From assembly GCA_031976175.1 (NCBI GenBank), contig DALYLR010000022.1:1-56507 (forward strand): 56,507 nt of DNA. Reading direction: 5' to 3'. Below the pieces are notes generated by a model. That model was not told where the DNA came from. It worked only from the letters and a program-made list of their open reading frames with translations, and made no database searches. The DNA comes from DMER01 sp003451645. GTDB taxonomy: Bacteria > Pseudomonadota > Alphaproteobacteria > Micropepsales > Micropepsaceae. How positions within the stretch are numbered: position 1 is the first letter of the stretch; each line of letters begins with the position of its first letter. The translations under genes were made by a program, and so were the position numbers. Below, piece after piece: positions 26,032 through 34,086 of the stretch.

Positions 26032-26646
26032 ATGAGTCTACTGATCTTGGCCAGCGCCAGCCCGCGTCGCGCCGCTTTGTTGCAGCAGATCGGTCTGGTC
26101 CCCGACCTTATTGTTGCGCCCGAGATTGACGAAACGCCCAAAGCGCGCGAGCTGCCCCGTGCCTATGCTTTGCGCATGGCAAAGGAAAAGGCCGCGGCCG
26201 CCTGGAATGGTCTGGCAGAGGGCGAACGCGCACAAACGCCCTTTGTATTGGCGGCCGACACGGTGGTCTCGCTCGGGCGGCGTATTCTGCCCAAGGCGCA
26301 TGATATGGCTGATGTCGTGCGATGCCTGACCTTGCTGTCCGGGCGCAGGCATACCGTGATCACCGCAGTAGCCTTGTTGCGCGATGGCGTGAAGCCCAAG
26401 CTCCGGCGTGTGGAAACTAAGGTTCAGCTCAGACGCCTGTTGCCGGCGGAGATCAAGACCTATGCGATGGGAGAGGAGGGCTTGGGCAAAGCGGGGGGCT
26501 ATGCGATCCAGGGCCAAGCGGCGGTGTTCATTAAGGCGATCAACGGTTCGTACACGAATGTTGTTGGCTTGCCTTTGAATGAGACCCATGCCCTTTTGAC
26601 AGGGGCTGGCTTTCCCGCCAGGCATGGTACGTTAACGCATTCATGA
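26032..26646 (+). CDS. maf: Maf-family nucleotide pyrophosphatase
   Basis: This 204-residue house-cleaning nucleoside triphosphate pyrophosphatase begins LILASASPRRAALLQQIGL (phosphate-binding motif). It contains VLAADTVVSLG with the catalytic Asp, LSGRRHTVITAVAL and GGYAIQGQAAVFI. The base preference among dTTP, UTP or modified nucleotides is not clear from the sequence. The preceding 110 bp lack the infA gene that usually separates this gene from the phosphatase. Confidence 0.94.
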   Translation: MSLLILASASPRRAALLQQIGLVPDLIVAPEIDETPKARELPRAYALRMAKEKAAAAWNGLAEGERAQTPFVLAADTVVSLGRRILPKAHDMADVVRCLTLLSGRRHTVITAVALLRDGVKPKLRRVETKVQLRRLLPAEIKTYAMGEEGLGKAGGYAIQGQAAVFIKAINGSYTNVVGLPLNETHALLTGAGFPARHGTLTHS

Positions 26647-26674
26647 CAGGTTAGACGCCGGACAGGGACGGCCC

Positions 26675-28180
26675 ATGCAGCATGAAGTGCTAATCAATGC
26701 CGGGATCGGGGAAACGCGGGTCGCCGTCGTGAAAGACGGCCGCCTGCACGATCTGGTCATTGAGCGGCGCCTGGACGAGACTCCCATCCAAGCTTGCAAC
26801 GGCATGGAGCCGTCGCTGGTTGGATCGGTGATGCTGGGGCGGGTTCAGCGCGTTCTGCCTTCGATGCAAGCGGCCTTTGTGGATGTGGGCTTGGAGCGTG
26901 CAGGATTTCTCGCCGCCCGTGATGTCCGGCAAGGCGCGAGCGAAGACCCTGATTTGGCCACACTTTGCATTTCCAAGACCCTGCATGAGGGCGCGAGCCT
27001 GGTTGTCCAGGTGGTCAAAGACCCGATTGGCGATAAGGGCGCGCGACTGTCGTGCAACGTCACGCTGCCTGGCCGCCTCTTGGTCCTGGTCCCCAAACAG
27101 CGGGAGATCACGCTGTCGAGGCGCATCGTGGATGAGGATGACCGCGCGCGCCTAACGGCCACGATGGCCCAAGTCATGGCGCGGCCGGGCATGGAGCCTT
27201 TGGGTGTCATCATGCGCACAGCCGCTCTCAAAGCGCCCCTCGAGGAACTTTGCGCCGACGTTGATGCGCTGATGGATTTGTGGAAGGCGATCCAGGTGCG
27301 TGGGCGCATGATGAACAAGCCTGGCATCCTGCACCGTGACCTTGATGCGGTGCAGCGCTGCCTGCGCGATACGGTGGATGAAGAAACGGTCCGCGTACTG
27401 ATCGATTGCCCTCTGGCGTTGGGCGCGGCGCGAGCTTATGCGGAGCGCGTGATGCCTGATGCTGCGGCCAAGATCGTGGCCTTTCGCGGGCCACATCCCT
27501 TGTTCGACTTGCACAATGTCGAGGCGCAAATCGAGACGCTGTTGCAGCCGCGCGCAGGGCTTCCCTCTGGCGGATGGATCACGATTGAGACGACCGAAGC
27601 ATTGACGGCGATTGATGTGAACTCGGGGAGCTACACGGCAGGGTCTGGCCTGGAAGCAACCTCTGTCGTGACCAATATGGAAGCCGCGGCCGAGATCGGG
27701 CGGCAGCTGCGTCTGCGCGGCATTGGCGGGGTGATTGTTGTGGACTTCATCCACATGACCGACCCCGGCAATATCCAGAAGGTCCTTGATACGCTGAACC
27801 AAAGTCTTTGCGAGGATCGCGTACCCACGCAAATGTCGGGCATGTCGCAATTTGGGCTGGTGGAGATTACCCGCAAGCGCGTCCGCGAACCGTTGGACAA
27901 GCTCCTGACCGAGGATTGCTCACCCTGCCGCGGCTCAGGCCGCATGCGCACTGTGGCAACGGTTGCCAATGCGGCGCTGCGCCGGATCGTTCGTGAGGCG
28001 CGGGCGAATCCTGGCCGCAAATTGGTCGCCTATGCTGCACCCGATGTCGTGGCCTGGGTCCAGGGCCTGGGCGAGGAGACGATGCGGATCGTGCGCCTCC
28101 GCCTGGGTGCTGAGGTCAGATGGGAAGCGCGGTGTGAATTTTCTCGCGACAGCTTCGACGTCGCGGTGGATGCGCGATAA
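26675..28180 (+). CDS. rng: Ribonuclease E/G family endoribonuclease
   Basis: This 501-residue enzyme is of RNase G length. It has an S1-like N-terminal domain (VMLGRVQRVLPSMQAAFVDVGLERAGFL) and the DNase-I-like catalytic core with TAIDVNSGSYT and VVDFIHM carrying the metal-binding aspartates. The zinc-link motif is LTEDCSPCRGSGRM. It processes rRNA and other RNAs. It lacks the long C-terminal scaffold of RNase E. The next gene, yacG, starts on its last stop-codon base. Confidence 0.92.
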   Translation: MQHEVLINAGIGETRVAVVKDGRLHDLVIERRLDETPIQACNGMEPSLVGSVMLGRVQRVLPSMQAAFVDVGLERAGFLAARDVRQGASEDPDLATLCISKTLHEGASLVVQVVKDPIGDKGARLSCNVTLPGRLLVLVPKQREITLSRRIVDEDDRARLTATMAQVMARPGMEPLGVIMRTAALKAPLEELCADVDALMDLWKAIQVRGRMMNKPGILHRDLDAVQRCLRDTVDEETVRVLIDCPLALGAARAYAERVMPDAAAKIVAFRGPHPLFDLHNVEAQIETLLQPRAGLPSGGWITIETTEALTAIDVNSGSYTAGSGLEATSVVTNMEAAAEIGRQLRLRGIGGVIVVDFIHMTDPGNIQKVLDTLNQSLCEDRVPTQMSGMSQFGLVEITRKRVREPLDKLLTEDCSPCRGSGRMRTVATVANAALRRIVREARANPGRKLVAYAAPDVVAWVQGLGEETMRIVRLRLGAEVRWEARCEFSRDSFDVAVDAR

Positions 28181-28374
28181 TGGTTAGTGCTTCGAAACCG
28201 GGCGCAGGCAGCTGCCCTGTTTGCGCCAAGCCGCGGGATACCAAATTCAAGCCCTTTTGCTCCAAGCGCTGCGCAGATGTCGACCTGAACCGCTGGCTCT
28301 CCGGAAACTATGCTATCCCTGCCTCTCCCGATGATGACGCGCAAGACAGCGGCGAAGCGGACGGCAAGCCGTGA
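28180..28374 (+). CDS. yacG: DNA gyrase inhibitor YacG
   Basis: This 64-residue zinc protein has CPVCAKPRD and FCSKRCADVDLNRWLSGNYAIP, the Cys4 zinc finger and following signature of YacG, which binds GyrB and blocks DNA binding. The acidic tail is typical. It is translationally coupled to rng by the overlapping TAATG. Confidence 0.95.
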   Translation: MVSASKPGAGSCPVCAKPRDTKFKPFCSKRCADVDLNRWLSGNYAIPASPDDDAQDSGEADGKP

Positions 28375-28416
28375 TGGCCTGGGCGGCCAGGGACGCCGCC
28401 CAAGCCGGTCTAAGCC

Positions 28417-28710
28417 TTAGTGCCAGTGGCGGTTATAGTGCCGGTAATAGTGATGCCGGTAATGCTTGCGCGCATAGTGGCGATAAGGGCGGTACTTATA
28501 CCCATAGTGCCGGTGATAAGGGCGATAGCCGTAATGATAGGCGCGATACGGCCGATAGTGCTTGTAGTGATTGTGATGCTTGTAGTGTTTGTAGTGCGAG
28601 TAGCCGTAAGAATAATGCCGGTGATGGCCGGCATTGGCAGGCGCGGTGATCGCAAACGAGGCCACGAATAGGGCCACGACTGCTGCCACCCACTTGACGG
28701 AACGGATCAT
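28417..28710 (-). CDS. Secreted His/Tyr-rich low-complexity protein
   Basis: This 97-residue protein has a 27-residue signal peptide (MIRSVKWVAAVVALFVASFA, ending APANA) and a 70-residue mature part in which I count 21 Tyr, 19 His and 11 Arg. The unit 'HYKHY/RPYRxYHYGY' recurs. GGAGG lies close upstream of the ATG. It should be an exported, strongly aromatic and metal-binding-capable peptide. Similar Tyr/His-rich secreted proteins are scattered in alphaproteobacteria without assigned function. It is convergent with the rng-yacG operon. Confidence 0.82.
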   Translation of the reverse strand: MIRSVKWVAAVVALFVASFAITAPANAGHHRHYSYGYSHYKHYKHHNHYKHYRPYRAYHYGYRPYHRHYGYKYRPYRHYARKHYRHHYYRHYNRHWH

Positions 28711-28833
28711 GGGAGACCTCCAAGGGTTACACGGTGCTCGATTTGAACACCGCGTTAACGATACGGCACGAGGCCTGCCTTGGTTTAGCAACACCTGAAT
28801 CACGTTTCTGTTCAATCGCGGAAGGTGAATAGA

Positions 28834-29985
28834 TCACGCGCTGCGGCCACGCGCGTCGACGGGCCAAAGCGACACCAGGCGATCACCATCCATCACATGG
28901 TAGTGGCTGTAGAGATTGACCGTCGGGTCGCAATGCGGCGTGACACAGCGCAAGCGGCTGCCTGGCTTCAAGGCGTGCTCAGGCTGGGCGAATAGCACTC
29001 CGCCTTGTTCATCGCCGAAGAAGAAGTATTTGGCACCCTCCGGCGCGCCCGAATGAATTGGTGGCGGTCCCGCCTCCGTCGCAAAGCTTTTGAGCCCCGC
29101 ATCTGTCGTCGCAATGCCCGGATGATTGGCGCTTATGACCGAGGTCTCAACAAATAATGACGTCTGCAAATCCACGCGATTCTGCGGGCCCGTTTCCACG
29201 TCGTTGTATTCGCGGTCCATGAAGACATAGGACCCAACCTGCAGCTCTGTGAAAAGCTGCGCCTCGACATCGATGGCAAAGGTCCCAGTGCCGCTTCCCG
29301 ATATGATCTCGCACGCGATCCCCTTGGCGGCCACCTGGTCACGCAGCGCCGCGACCGGCTCAAGCGCGCGCAAACCTTTGCTGCGCCGCTCTGCGAAATC
29401 ATTGATATGCTGAAGATGCCCGCCATAGGCCTGCAGGCCCCGGAAGCGCAGGGCAGGGTGCCGCATGACAAAGGTGATTAGGCCCAACGCTGCAGGGCCT
29501 GGCGCTATACCCGTCCGGTGCAAGCCGATGTCGAGATCGATCAGCACATTGAGAGGATGGGCAGCCCCCGCGGCCGCGTCCGCCAGGCCTTGCGCGCCAT
29601 CAACACTATCGGCCACGACAAGCAAATCTGATGCATCTTGGTGAAGCCGGGCGAGCCGATCCAATTGCGGGCGAGACACAATTGGCGACGTGATGAGGAG
29701 TGGCCCGATTCCGGCTGCATGCAGCGCCTCTGCTTCACCTAGTTTCGCTACGCAGATGCCGATAGCCCCGGCGCCAAGCTGCAGCCGCGCAATCTCGGCC
29801 GATTTGTGCGTCTTGGCATGCGGGCGCAGTTTGACGCCGCGATCAGCGGCAAAGGCTGCCATGGCGCGGACATTGGCCTCAAAAGCGGCCTTCTCCAGCA
29901 CAAGAGCCGGTGTCGATAGATGCGCGCGCGCATCCGCCTGGCCCACAAGATGCGCATTGGGATGCGGCGCAAGAGCAAATTTCAT
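28834..29985 (-). CDS. D-threonine aldolase / D-serine dehydratase-like enzyme
   Basis: This 383-residue fold-type III PLP enzyme has an alanine-racemase-like N-terminal barrel: LRPHAKTHKSAEIARLQ holds the PLP lysine (about residue 58), NVLIDLDIGLHRTG and LQAYGGHLQH the barrel, and GSGTGTF the phosphate-binding segment. The C-terminal VTPHCDPTVNLYSHYHV carries the His/Asp metal-binding pair of DSD1-type proteins. It would cleave D-threonine or deaminate D-serine. Only 32 bp separate its start from the divergent acetylpolyamine amidohydrolase-like gene. Confidence 0.9.
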   Translation of the reverse strand: MKFALAPHPNAHLVGQADARAHLSTPALVLEKAAFEANVRAMAAFAADRGVKLRPHAKTHKSAEIARLQLGAGAIGICVAKLGEAEALHAAGIGPLLITSPIVSRPQLDRLARLHQDASDLLVVADSVDGAQGLADAAAGAAHPLNVLIDLDIGLHRTGIAPGPAALGLITFVMRHPALRFRGLQAYGGHLQHINDFAERRSKGLRALEPVAALRDQVAAKGIACEIISGSGTGTFAIDVEAQLFTELQVGSYVFMDREYNDVETGPQNRVDLQTSLFVETSVISANHPGIATTDAGLKSFATEAGPPPIHSGAPEGAKYFFFGDEQGGVLFAQPEHALKPGSRLRCVTPHCDPTVNLYSHYHVMDGDRLVSLWPVDARGRSA

Positions 29986-30017
29986 GGCAAGGTCTCACCA
30001 TCAAACGTTCCAGGGAC

Positions 30018-31061
30018 ATGAAGCATCGCATGCAGATCATCTATTCGCCAGCCCACCGCCGCCATGCTGTCGCCACCGAATTTGACGGTGTGAAATTGAT
30101 CCCGGCCTATGAAGTGCCAGAACGCGCCGAGGCGGTGTTGCAGGCGTTGTCGGACCGGCGGCTTGGCGCCATCCGGTCTCCGGAACCTTTCGGCCTTGGA
30201 CCAGTCGCGCGCGTGCATGATCAGGCTCTGATCCGTTTTCTGGAAACGGCCTTTGCCAAATTCGTCAAGAAACATGGCGCGGATGTGCGCGAGGCCTATC
30301 CCTCGTCTTGGCCCGCGCGGCGCCTTCGGCAAGTCCCGGGCGAGGACATTGACGGGGTGATGGGTTACTTCTGTTTCGATACCGCGACACCCTTGCTGGA
30401 TGGTACTTGGACTGCCGCGCGCGAGGCGGTGGATTGTGCCCTGACGGCGGCGCAACTGGTCGATCAAGGTGCTGCGCATGCCTTTGCCCTGTGCCGTCCG
30501 CCGGGCCACCACGCGGCCAGCGATCTCTATGGCGGCTATTGCTTCTTCAACAATGCAGCGATCGCCGCGCAATGGCTGAGGGACAGGGGCAGGCGTGTTG
30601 CTATCCTCGATGTGGACTATCACCATGGCAATGGTACGCAGGAGATTTTCTATCAGCGTGCCGATGTGCTGTCGGTTTCAATTCACGCCGATCCCAATTG
30701 GGCATTCCCGCATTTCTTGGGCTTCGCAGATGAAAGGGGTGAAGGGGCAGGCGAGGGTTTCAATCTCAATGTGCCCTTGCCCTATGGCACCGGCTGGGAC
30801 AGCTACGCGCAGGCGCTGGACACGGCACTGGCAAAGGTCGCGGCGTTTGGGCCTGAGGTGCTAGTGCTCGCGCTCGGGCTCGATACCTTCGGACACGATC
30901 CGATCTCCAAATTCCGTCTGCAGACGGAGGATTATCTGCGAATGGGTGAGACGATAGGAAAACTTGGCCTGCCAATGGTTGTGACGATGGAAGGCGGTTA
31001 CGCCCTTGGCCAATTGGGCGAGATAACGGCCAACGCGCTTGAGGGCCTGCTCACACCTTGA
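30018..31061 (+). CDS. Histone-deacetylase-family acetylpolyamine amidohydrolase
   Basis: This 347-residue protein of the class II HDAC superfamily has RPPGHHAASDLYGGYCFFNN (catalytic His pair), VAILDVDYHHGNGTQEIFY (zinc Asp and His) and LGLDTFGHDPIS (second zinc Asp). MQIIYSPAHRRH and the length fit bacterial acetylpolyamine amidohydrolases, which release acetate from acetylated polyamines. The start is ATG 30018 or ATG 30030; neither has an ideal ribosome binding site. Its end overlaps the convergent membrane-protein gene by 11 bp. Confidence 0.9.
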   Translation: MKHRMQIIYSPAHRRHAVATEFDGVKLIPAYEVPERAEAVLQALSDRRLGAIRSPEPFGLGPVARVHDQALIRFLETAFAKFVKKHGADVREAYPSSWPARRLRQVPGEDIDGVMGYFCFDTATPLLDGTWTAAREAVDCALTAAQLVDQGAAHAFALCRPPGHHAASDLYGGYCFFNNAAIAAQWLRDRGRRVAILDVDYHHGNGTQEIFYQRADVLSVSIHADPNWAFPHFLGFADERGEGAGEGFNLNVPLPYGTGWDSYAQALDTALAKVAAFGPEVLVLALGLDTFGHDPISKFRLQTEDYLRMGETIGKLGLPMVVTMEGGYALGQLGEITANALEGLLTP

Positions 31062-31449
31062 GGAAAAACCGCGCAACATCAATCGCGTCGATCGCCAGCG
31101 AGATGCTGTTGGACACGAACAGAACCGCGATCCACAGCCGCATCAAGGGCAACTCGATCCCCCACCAGCGCTGCGACAACCAATAAAGGAGGAACGGCCA
31201 GACGAGCAAATGGGCGAGCCCCAGGATGCGGGCATAGCCAAACTGCTCATAGAGAATGGTCATGATTACCGCACTGACCGCAAAGGCGATCATGCTGGCC
31301 CAGGCCTCCGCTTTGTCGATGAACAGTAGCGGAACCAGGAGGTTAACAAACACCAGCCAGCCAACCCACAGCCGCACCGGCTCAGGCTGCGCCAACATGG
31401 CGTCGAGGAGCCCTAGTCCCATCACTGCTGAAATAACTTGCTCGGGCAT
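31051..31449 (-). CDS. Small multi-pass membrane protein of unknown function
   Basis: This 132-residue protein starts MPEQVISAVMGLGLLDAML and has about four membrane segments, including LWVGWLVFVNLLVPLLFI, MIAFAVSAVIMTILY and LLVWPFLLYWLSQRWW. It resembles a small family of alphaproteobacterial membrane proteins of unknown role. An open frame continues 18 codons upstream of the chosen ATG without support. It overlaps the amidohydrolase gene end convergently. Confidence 0.72.
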   Translation of the reverse strand: MPEQVISAVMGLGLLDAMLAQPEPVRLWVGWLVFVNLLVPLLFIDKAEAWASMIAFAVSAVIMTILYEQFGYARILGLAHLLVWPFLLYWLSQRWWGIELPLMRLWIAVLFVSNSISLAIDAIDVARFFLKV

Positions 31450-31561
31450 GACACGCGTCCGTACTGACACACAAGTGACGCGCGAATTTGGGTGCTTGGT
31501 CAAGCAGGACTAAGTGTCAGGGTGAATGCCAGCACAGGCGCCATGGTTAATCCGTGCGGCC

Positions 31562-31780
31562 TCAAGCGGAAATGACTGCGCGCCGTGTAGGCAGTGGAAC
31601 ATCGCGGCCCATTTCCCGAGCGGTGTCGATCCAAACCTCAATGGCGTCCTCGACATTGCGAAGAGCGTCGTCGGGCGTGGCGCCATCGCTCATGCAACCT
31701 GGCAGATCGGGGACTGTCGCAAGGTAACCGGCGCCATCTTCTGCCGATAGCGGTTCAATCATGACTATGTAGGTCAACAT
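31562..31780 (-). CDS. HicB-like protein (orphan)
   Basis: This 72-residue protein has the HicB pattern: LTYIVMIEPLSAEDGAGYLATVPDLPGCMSDGATPDDALRN, with the degenerate RNase H-like strand order, followed by an amphipathic helix. HicB normally neutralises a HicA toxin, but no HicA-like frame flanks it. Its ATG overlaps the acyl-CoA dehydrogenase stop (TAATG), so it is translated from that transcript. Confidence 0.8.
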   Translation of the reverse strand: MLTYIVMIEPLSAEDGAGYLATVPDLPGCMSDGATPDDALRNVEDAIEVWIDTAREMGRDVPLPTRRAVISA

Positions 31781-33054
31781 TAATCCTCCCCCTTCCGGTT
31801 CTTGCCAAGGAAGCCGAACAAGTGCCCTGCCACATTGCGCATTTGGATTTGTTCGGACCCTTCCGTGATGCGGTAGCGCCGGTGGTGGCGGTAGATGTGC
31901 TCAAAGGGTTTGTGCCGCGAATAGCCCATGCCGCCATGAACCTGCATGGCCCAATCGGCCGCCTCGCAGCAAAACCGGTTCGCCCAGTAATTGCACATCG
32001 AAACTTTGTCGGAGAGCTGCACCTGAATCTCCGGACCGGTCATTTGATCCATTTCCCAGGCTGTCTTATAGATCAGCAGACGGAGCATCTCGGCCTGGGT
32101 CATCAGTTCGACTGTCGGGAATTGGATCGCCTGATTGGTGGCAAGCGCTTTGCCAAAGGGCTTGCGGCTGCGCGCATGATCGACCGCCTCATTGAGGCAA
32201 AAGACGCCCGCGCCGAGCGAGGAGGCCGCCTGGCGGATGCGGTTCTCATGCACAAAATGGCGCGCGAGCACGAGGCCATTCTCAGGCGGGCCAAAGACGG
32301 CCGTGTCCGGCACCCATACATCCTTGAAGGTCACATGAGCATGGTCGGTCGGCATGTTGAAGGTCCAGTAATAGAACTCGACCTTGACCCCCGGCGCATT
32401 CATCGGCACGAGGAAGCAGGTGATGCCCCGTGCGTCGCCATCGGCACCACTCGTCCGCGCAAAGACCATATCGTAATTGGCGACATGCACGCCCGTATTC
32501 CAGAATTTCTCGCCATTGATCCGCCAGCCATCGCCCTCCCGCACGGCGCGCGTTTCCATCCATGTCGCATCCGAGCCATGCTTGGGCTCGGTCAGGCCAA
32601 AGGCCACGCGGTGGGTGCCTTTGAGCATGCCCTCAATAAACTCGGTCTTTTGCGCAGGCGTGCCGAAATCCCGGAACATCAGGATCTGCGGGAAATTACC
32701 GACCACGGAGCTTTCGTTTTGCAGATCATTGTGCAAGCCCAATCCCTTGGCGGCTAAGTGCTCGCGGATGATCGCCATCGCGAGATTGCCAATATCCCGC
32801 CCGCCGAATTCCTGCGGGAGCGCCAGGCGCAAGAAGCCAGCCTTATCCGCGCGCCGCCGCATCTCGCGCAATAGGTCCTCCCACTCATGCCGGGGCAGGC
32901 CATCGCGGTCCCAGTCAGTGCGCGCATGCTCGCGCCGGTGATCAAAGAAACGGATATTGTCGTTCTCGTTCTCCAAGGGCTTGATCTCGCGTGCGATGAA
33001 CGCATCGATCTCGGCAAGCAGGGTCTTGACGGTGGCGGGAATGGCGAAGTCCAT
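31780..33054 (-). CDS. Acyl-CoA dehydrogenase
   Basis: This 424-residue flavoprotein catalyses alpha,beta-dehydrogenation of an acyl-CoA. FGLTEPKHGSDATWMETRAV is the FAD/substrate signature, INGEKFWNTGVHVANYDMVF the middle beta domain, and GGMGYSRHKPFEHIYRHHRRYRITEGSEQIQ the C-terminal region whose Glu corresponds to the catalytic base. The general form is close to the ACAD10/11-like bacterial group. The start MDFAIPATVKTLL is preferred over an open frame 12 codons upstream. Chain length specificity is unknown. A HicB-like gene follows on the same transcript. Confidence 0.92.
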   Translation of the reverse strand: MDFAIPATVKTLLAEIDAFIAREIKPLENENDNIRFFDHRREHARTDWDRDGLPRHEWEDLLREMRRRADKAGFLRLALPQEFGGRDIGNLAMAIIREHLAAKGLGLHNDLQNESSVVGNFPQILMFRDFGTPAQKTEFIEGMLKGTHRVAFGLTEPKHGSDATWMETRAVREGDGWRINGEKFWNTGVHVANYDMVFARTSGADGDARGITCFLVPMNAPGVKVEFYYWTFNMPTDHAHVTFKDVWVPDTAVFGPPENGLVLARHFVHENRIRQAASSLGAGVFCLNEAVDHARSRKPFGKALATNQAIQFPTVELMTQAEMLRLLIYKTAWEMDQMTGPEIQVQLSDKVSMCNYWANRFCCEAADWAMQVHGGMGYSRHKPFEHIYRHHRRYRITEGSEQIQMRNVAGHLFGFLGKNRKGED

Positions 33055-33147
33055 GGGGCACCTATTTAGGGTCGTGACAAGGCTGATCACAAAAGCCTAT
33101 GCGCCATTGTGGCGATCGTCCACGGCCTCGCAGCGGGAAGGGCAAAC

Positions 33148-33693
33148 ATGAGTGACAGTTGGGTGTTGCGGATCGAACGAATGGAGGAACAGGTCCACCC
33201 GCGCACCAAACGGCGCCGCACGATCGGCCGCTATGTGGTCCTCCACGACGGGCGCCGTGTCCGCGGCCTGGCGGGATGGACTGCGGAGGCGAAAGGCCCA
33301 GGCGCCAATGCGCCCGAGGGCAATGGCCTGCGGATCGAGGCGGGCGTCTACCCTCTGGCGACCTGGAATGGGGAGCGCTACAAGACCTTTGGCTATGCCG
33401 AGCGGGCAGGGCCCAACACCTGGCCCAAGCCGGGATTGGAGCTGCGCCGCACCAATAAGCGCACCGAGATCCTCATCCATCCGGGCCGAAATTTCCTCTC
33501 GTCCGTCGGTTGCATCAATCTGTGTACGGAGTTGGGGAGCGCGCAAAGCCCGATCGACCCGCATGACAGCCACGCCCGTGTCCTGGCTCTGATTGCGGAC
33601 CTGCAAGAATTCTGCGCGCGCTTTCCCGCAGCGAATGGCCGGCCGATCCCGGGCGCGGTGGTCCAAGTCATTGGGGAACCCGCTGCCCAGTGA
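33148..33693 (+). CDS. DUF5675-like protein
   Basis: This 181-residue protein has an N-terminal beta-rich LRIERMEEQVHPRTKRRRTIGRYVV, a middle IEAGVYPLATWNG segment and the motif EILIHPGRNFLSSVGCINL. The latter resembles DUF5675, where an HPG...GC pattern recalls an L,D-transpeptidase-like active site. Function is unproven. GGGAAGGG lies just upstream of the ATG. It stands alone before the TROVE locus leader. Confidence 0.7.
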   Translation: MSDSWVLRIERMEEQVHPRTKRRRTIGRYVVLHDGRRVRGLAGWTAEAKGPGANAPEGNGLRIEAGVYPLATWNGERYKTFGYAERAGPNTWPKPGLELRRTNKRTEILIHPGRNFLSSVGCINLCTELGSAQSPIDPHDSHARVLALIADLQEFCARFPAANGRPIPGAVVQVIGEPAAQ

Positions 33694-33731
33694 CGGCTTT
33701 CAAATTTCGCTATGCAGTCAAAGAATCACTC

Positions 33732-33760
33732 TTGACTTGATCTGAGTTCAGGATCATAAC
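33732..33760 (+). promoter_or_regulatory. Sigma70-type promoter of the TROVE locus leader
   Basis: TTGACT (33732-33737) and CATAAC (33755-33760) are separated by 17 bp. The predicted transcript would start near 33767 and enter the 30-codon leader ORF. Confidence 0.55.
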
Positions 33761-33791
33761 CCGCCTCCCTTGTGAAGATTGAAGGACGGCA

Positions 33792-33884
33792 ATGAACACG
33801 AACAAACAACATTCGCGCTGCGGCCTGAGCGGGTTCCCCGCCTCAGCTACCCGTGGGCACGCCGTCGGTGGAGGGGTCTTGTAA
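33792..33884 (+). CDS. 30-codon leader ORF upstream of the TROVE locus
   Basis: The ORF starts with ATG after AAGGA and encodes a 30-residue peptide (beginning MNTNKQHSRCGLSGF, rich in Gly and small residues, one Cys, two His). Its stop codon falls just after the strand GGAGGGGTC (33870-33878) that can pair with 33915-33923. It is therefore placed as a leader peptide whose translation could decide which hairpin forms. There is no run of one amino acid, so the signal it would sense is not obvious. Confidence 0.5.
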   Translation: MNTNKQHSRCGLSGFPASATRGHAVGGGVL

Positions 33885-33923
33885 GGTCAAGAACCCAGTG
33901 GTTCCAAGGATTTGGACCCCTCC
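33870..33923 (+). promoter_or_regulatory. Antiterminator-like hairpin in the leader
   Basis: GGAGGGGTC (33870-33878) is fully complementary to GACCCCTCC (33915-33923). This pairing uses bases that also form the left arm of the terminator at 33917-33925, so the two structures exclude each other. A ribosome at the leader stop (33882-33884) would cover the first strand. Confidence 0.5.
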
Positions 33924-33951
33924 GCCGGCTGCCGCCGCGGAGGGGTTTTTT
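33917..33951 (+). terminator. Intrinsic terminator before the Y-RNA-like modules
   Basis: CCCCTCCGC / GCGGAGGGG forms a perfect 9-bp stem (33917-33925 with 33937-33945) followed directly by six T residues. It lies 32 bp after the leader stop and about 375 bp before the TROVE start. Confidence 0.85.
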
Positions 33952-33960
33952 CTTTCGCAG

Positions 33961-34085
33961 GCCTGGGCGTTCGCGGCCCGCCTGCACACGAGCTTCAGGT
34001 GGTGAAGAGAGCGGTTACTTCTTTTTCCAAAAGAGCGGTCTTCGGACCTAACCCGCGCTCGCCTGTTCCCCTGGAGTTTTTTACT
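33961..34085 (+). ncRNA. Candidate Y-RNA-like module 1
   Basis: This non-coding segment contains GGTGAAGAG-N6-TACTTC at 34001-34021, a motif repeated in module 2. It also has a CTTTT-TCC-AAAAG hairpin, a GGTC-TTCG-GACC tetraloop hairpin (34037-34048) and a six-T run at 34077-34082. It lies between the leader terminator and module 2, just upstream of the Ro60-like gene. Assignment as a Y RNA rests on location and the repeated motif. Confidence 0.35.
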
Positions 34086-34086
34086 T

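Noticed and set aside
25947..26033. 28-codon minus-strand frame in the phosphatase-maf gap
   Set aside because: It starts within the maf start codon region, has no ribosome binding site and no recognised relatives.
28440..28640. Tandem or CRISPR-like repeats suggested by recurring short words
   Set aside because: The recurrence follows from repeated His/Tyr/Arg codons of the secreted protein; units vary in length and there are no spacers.
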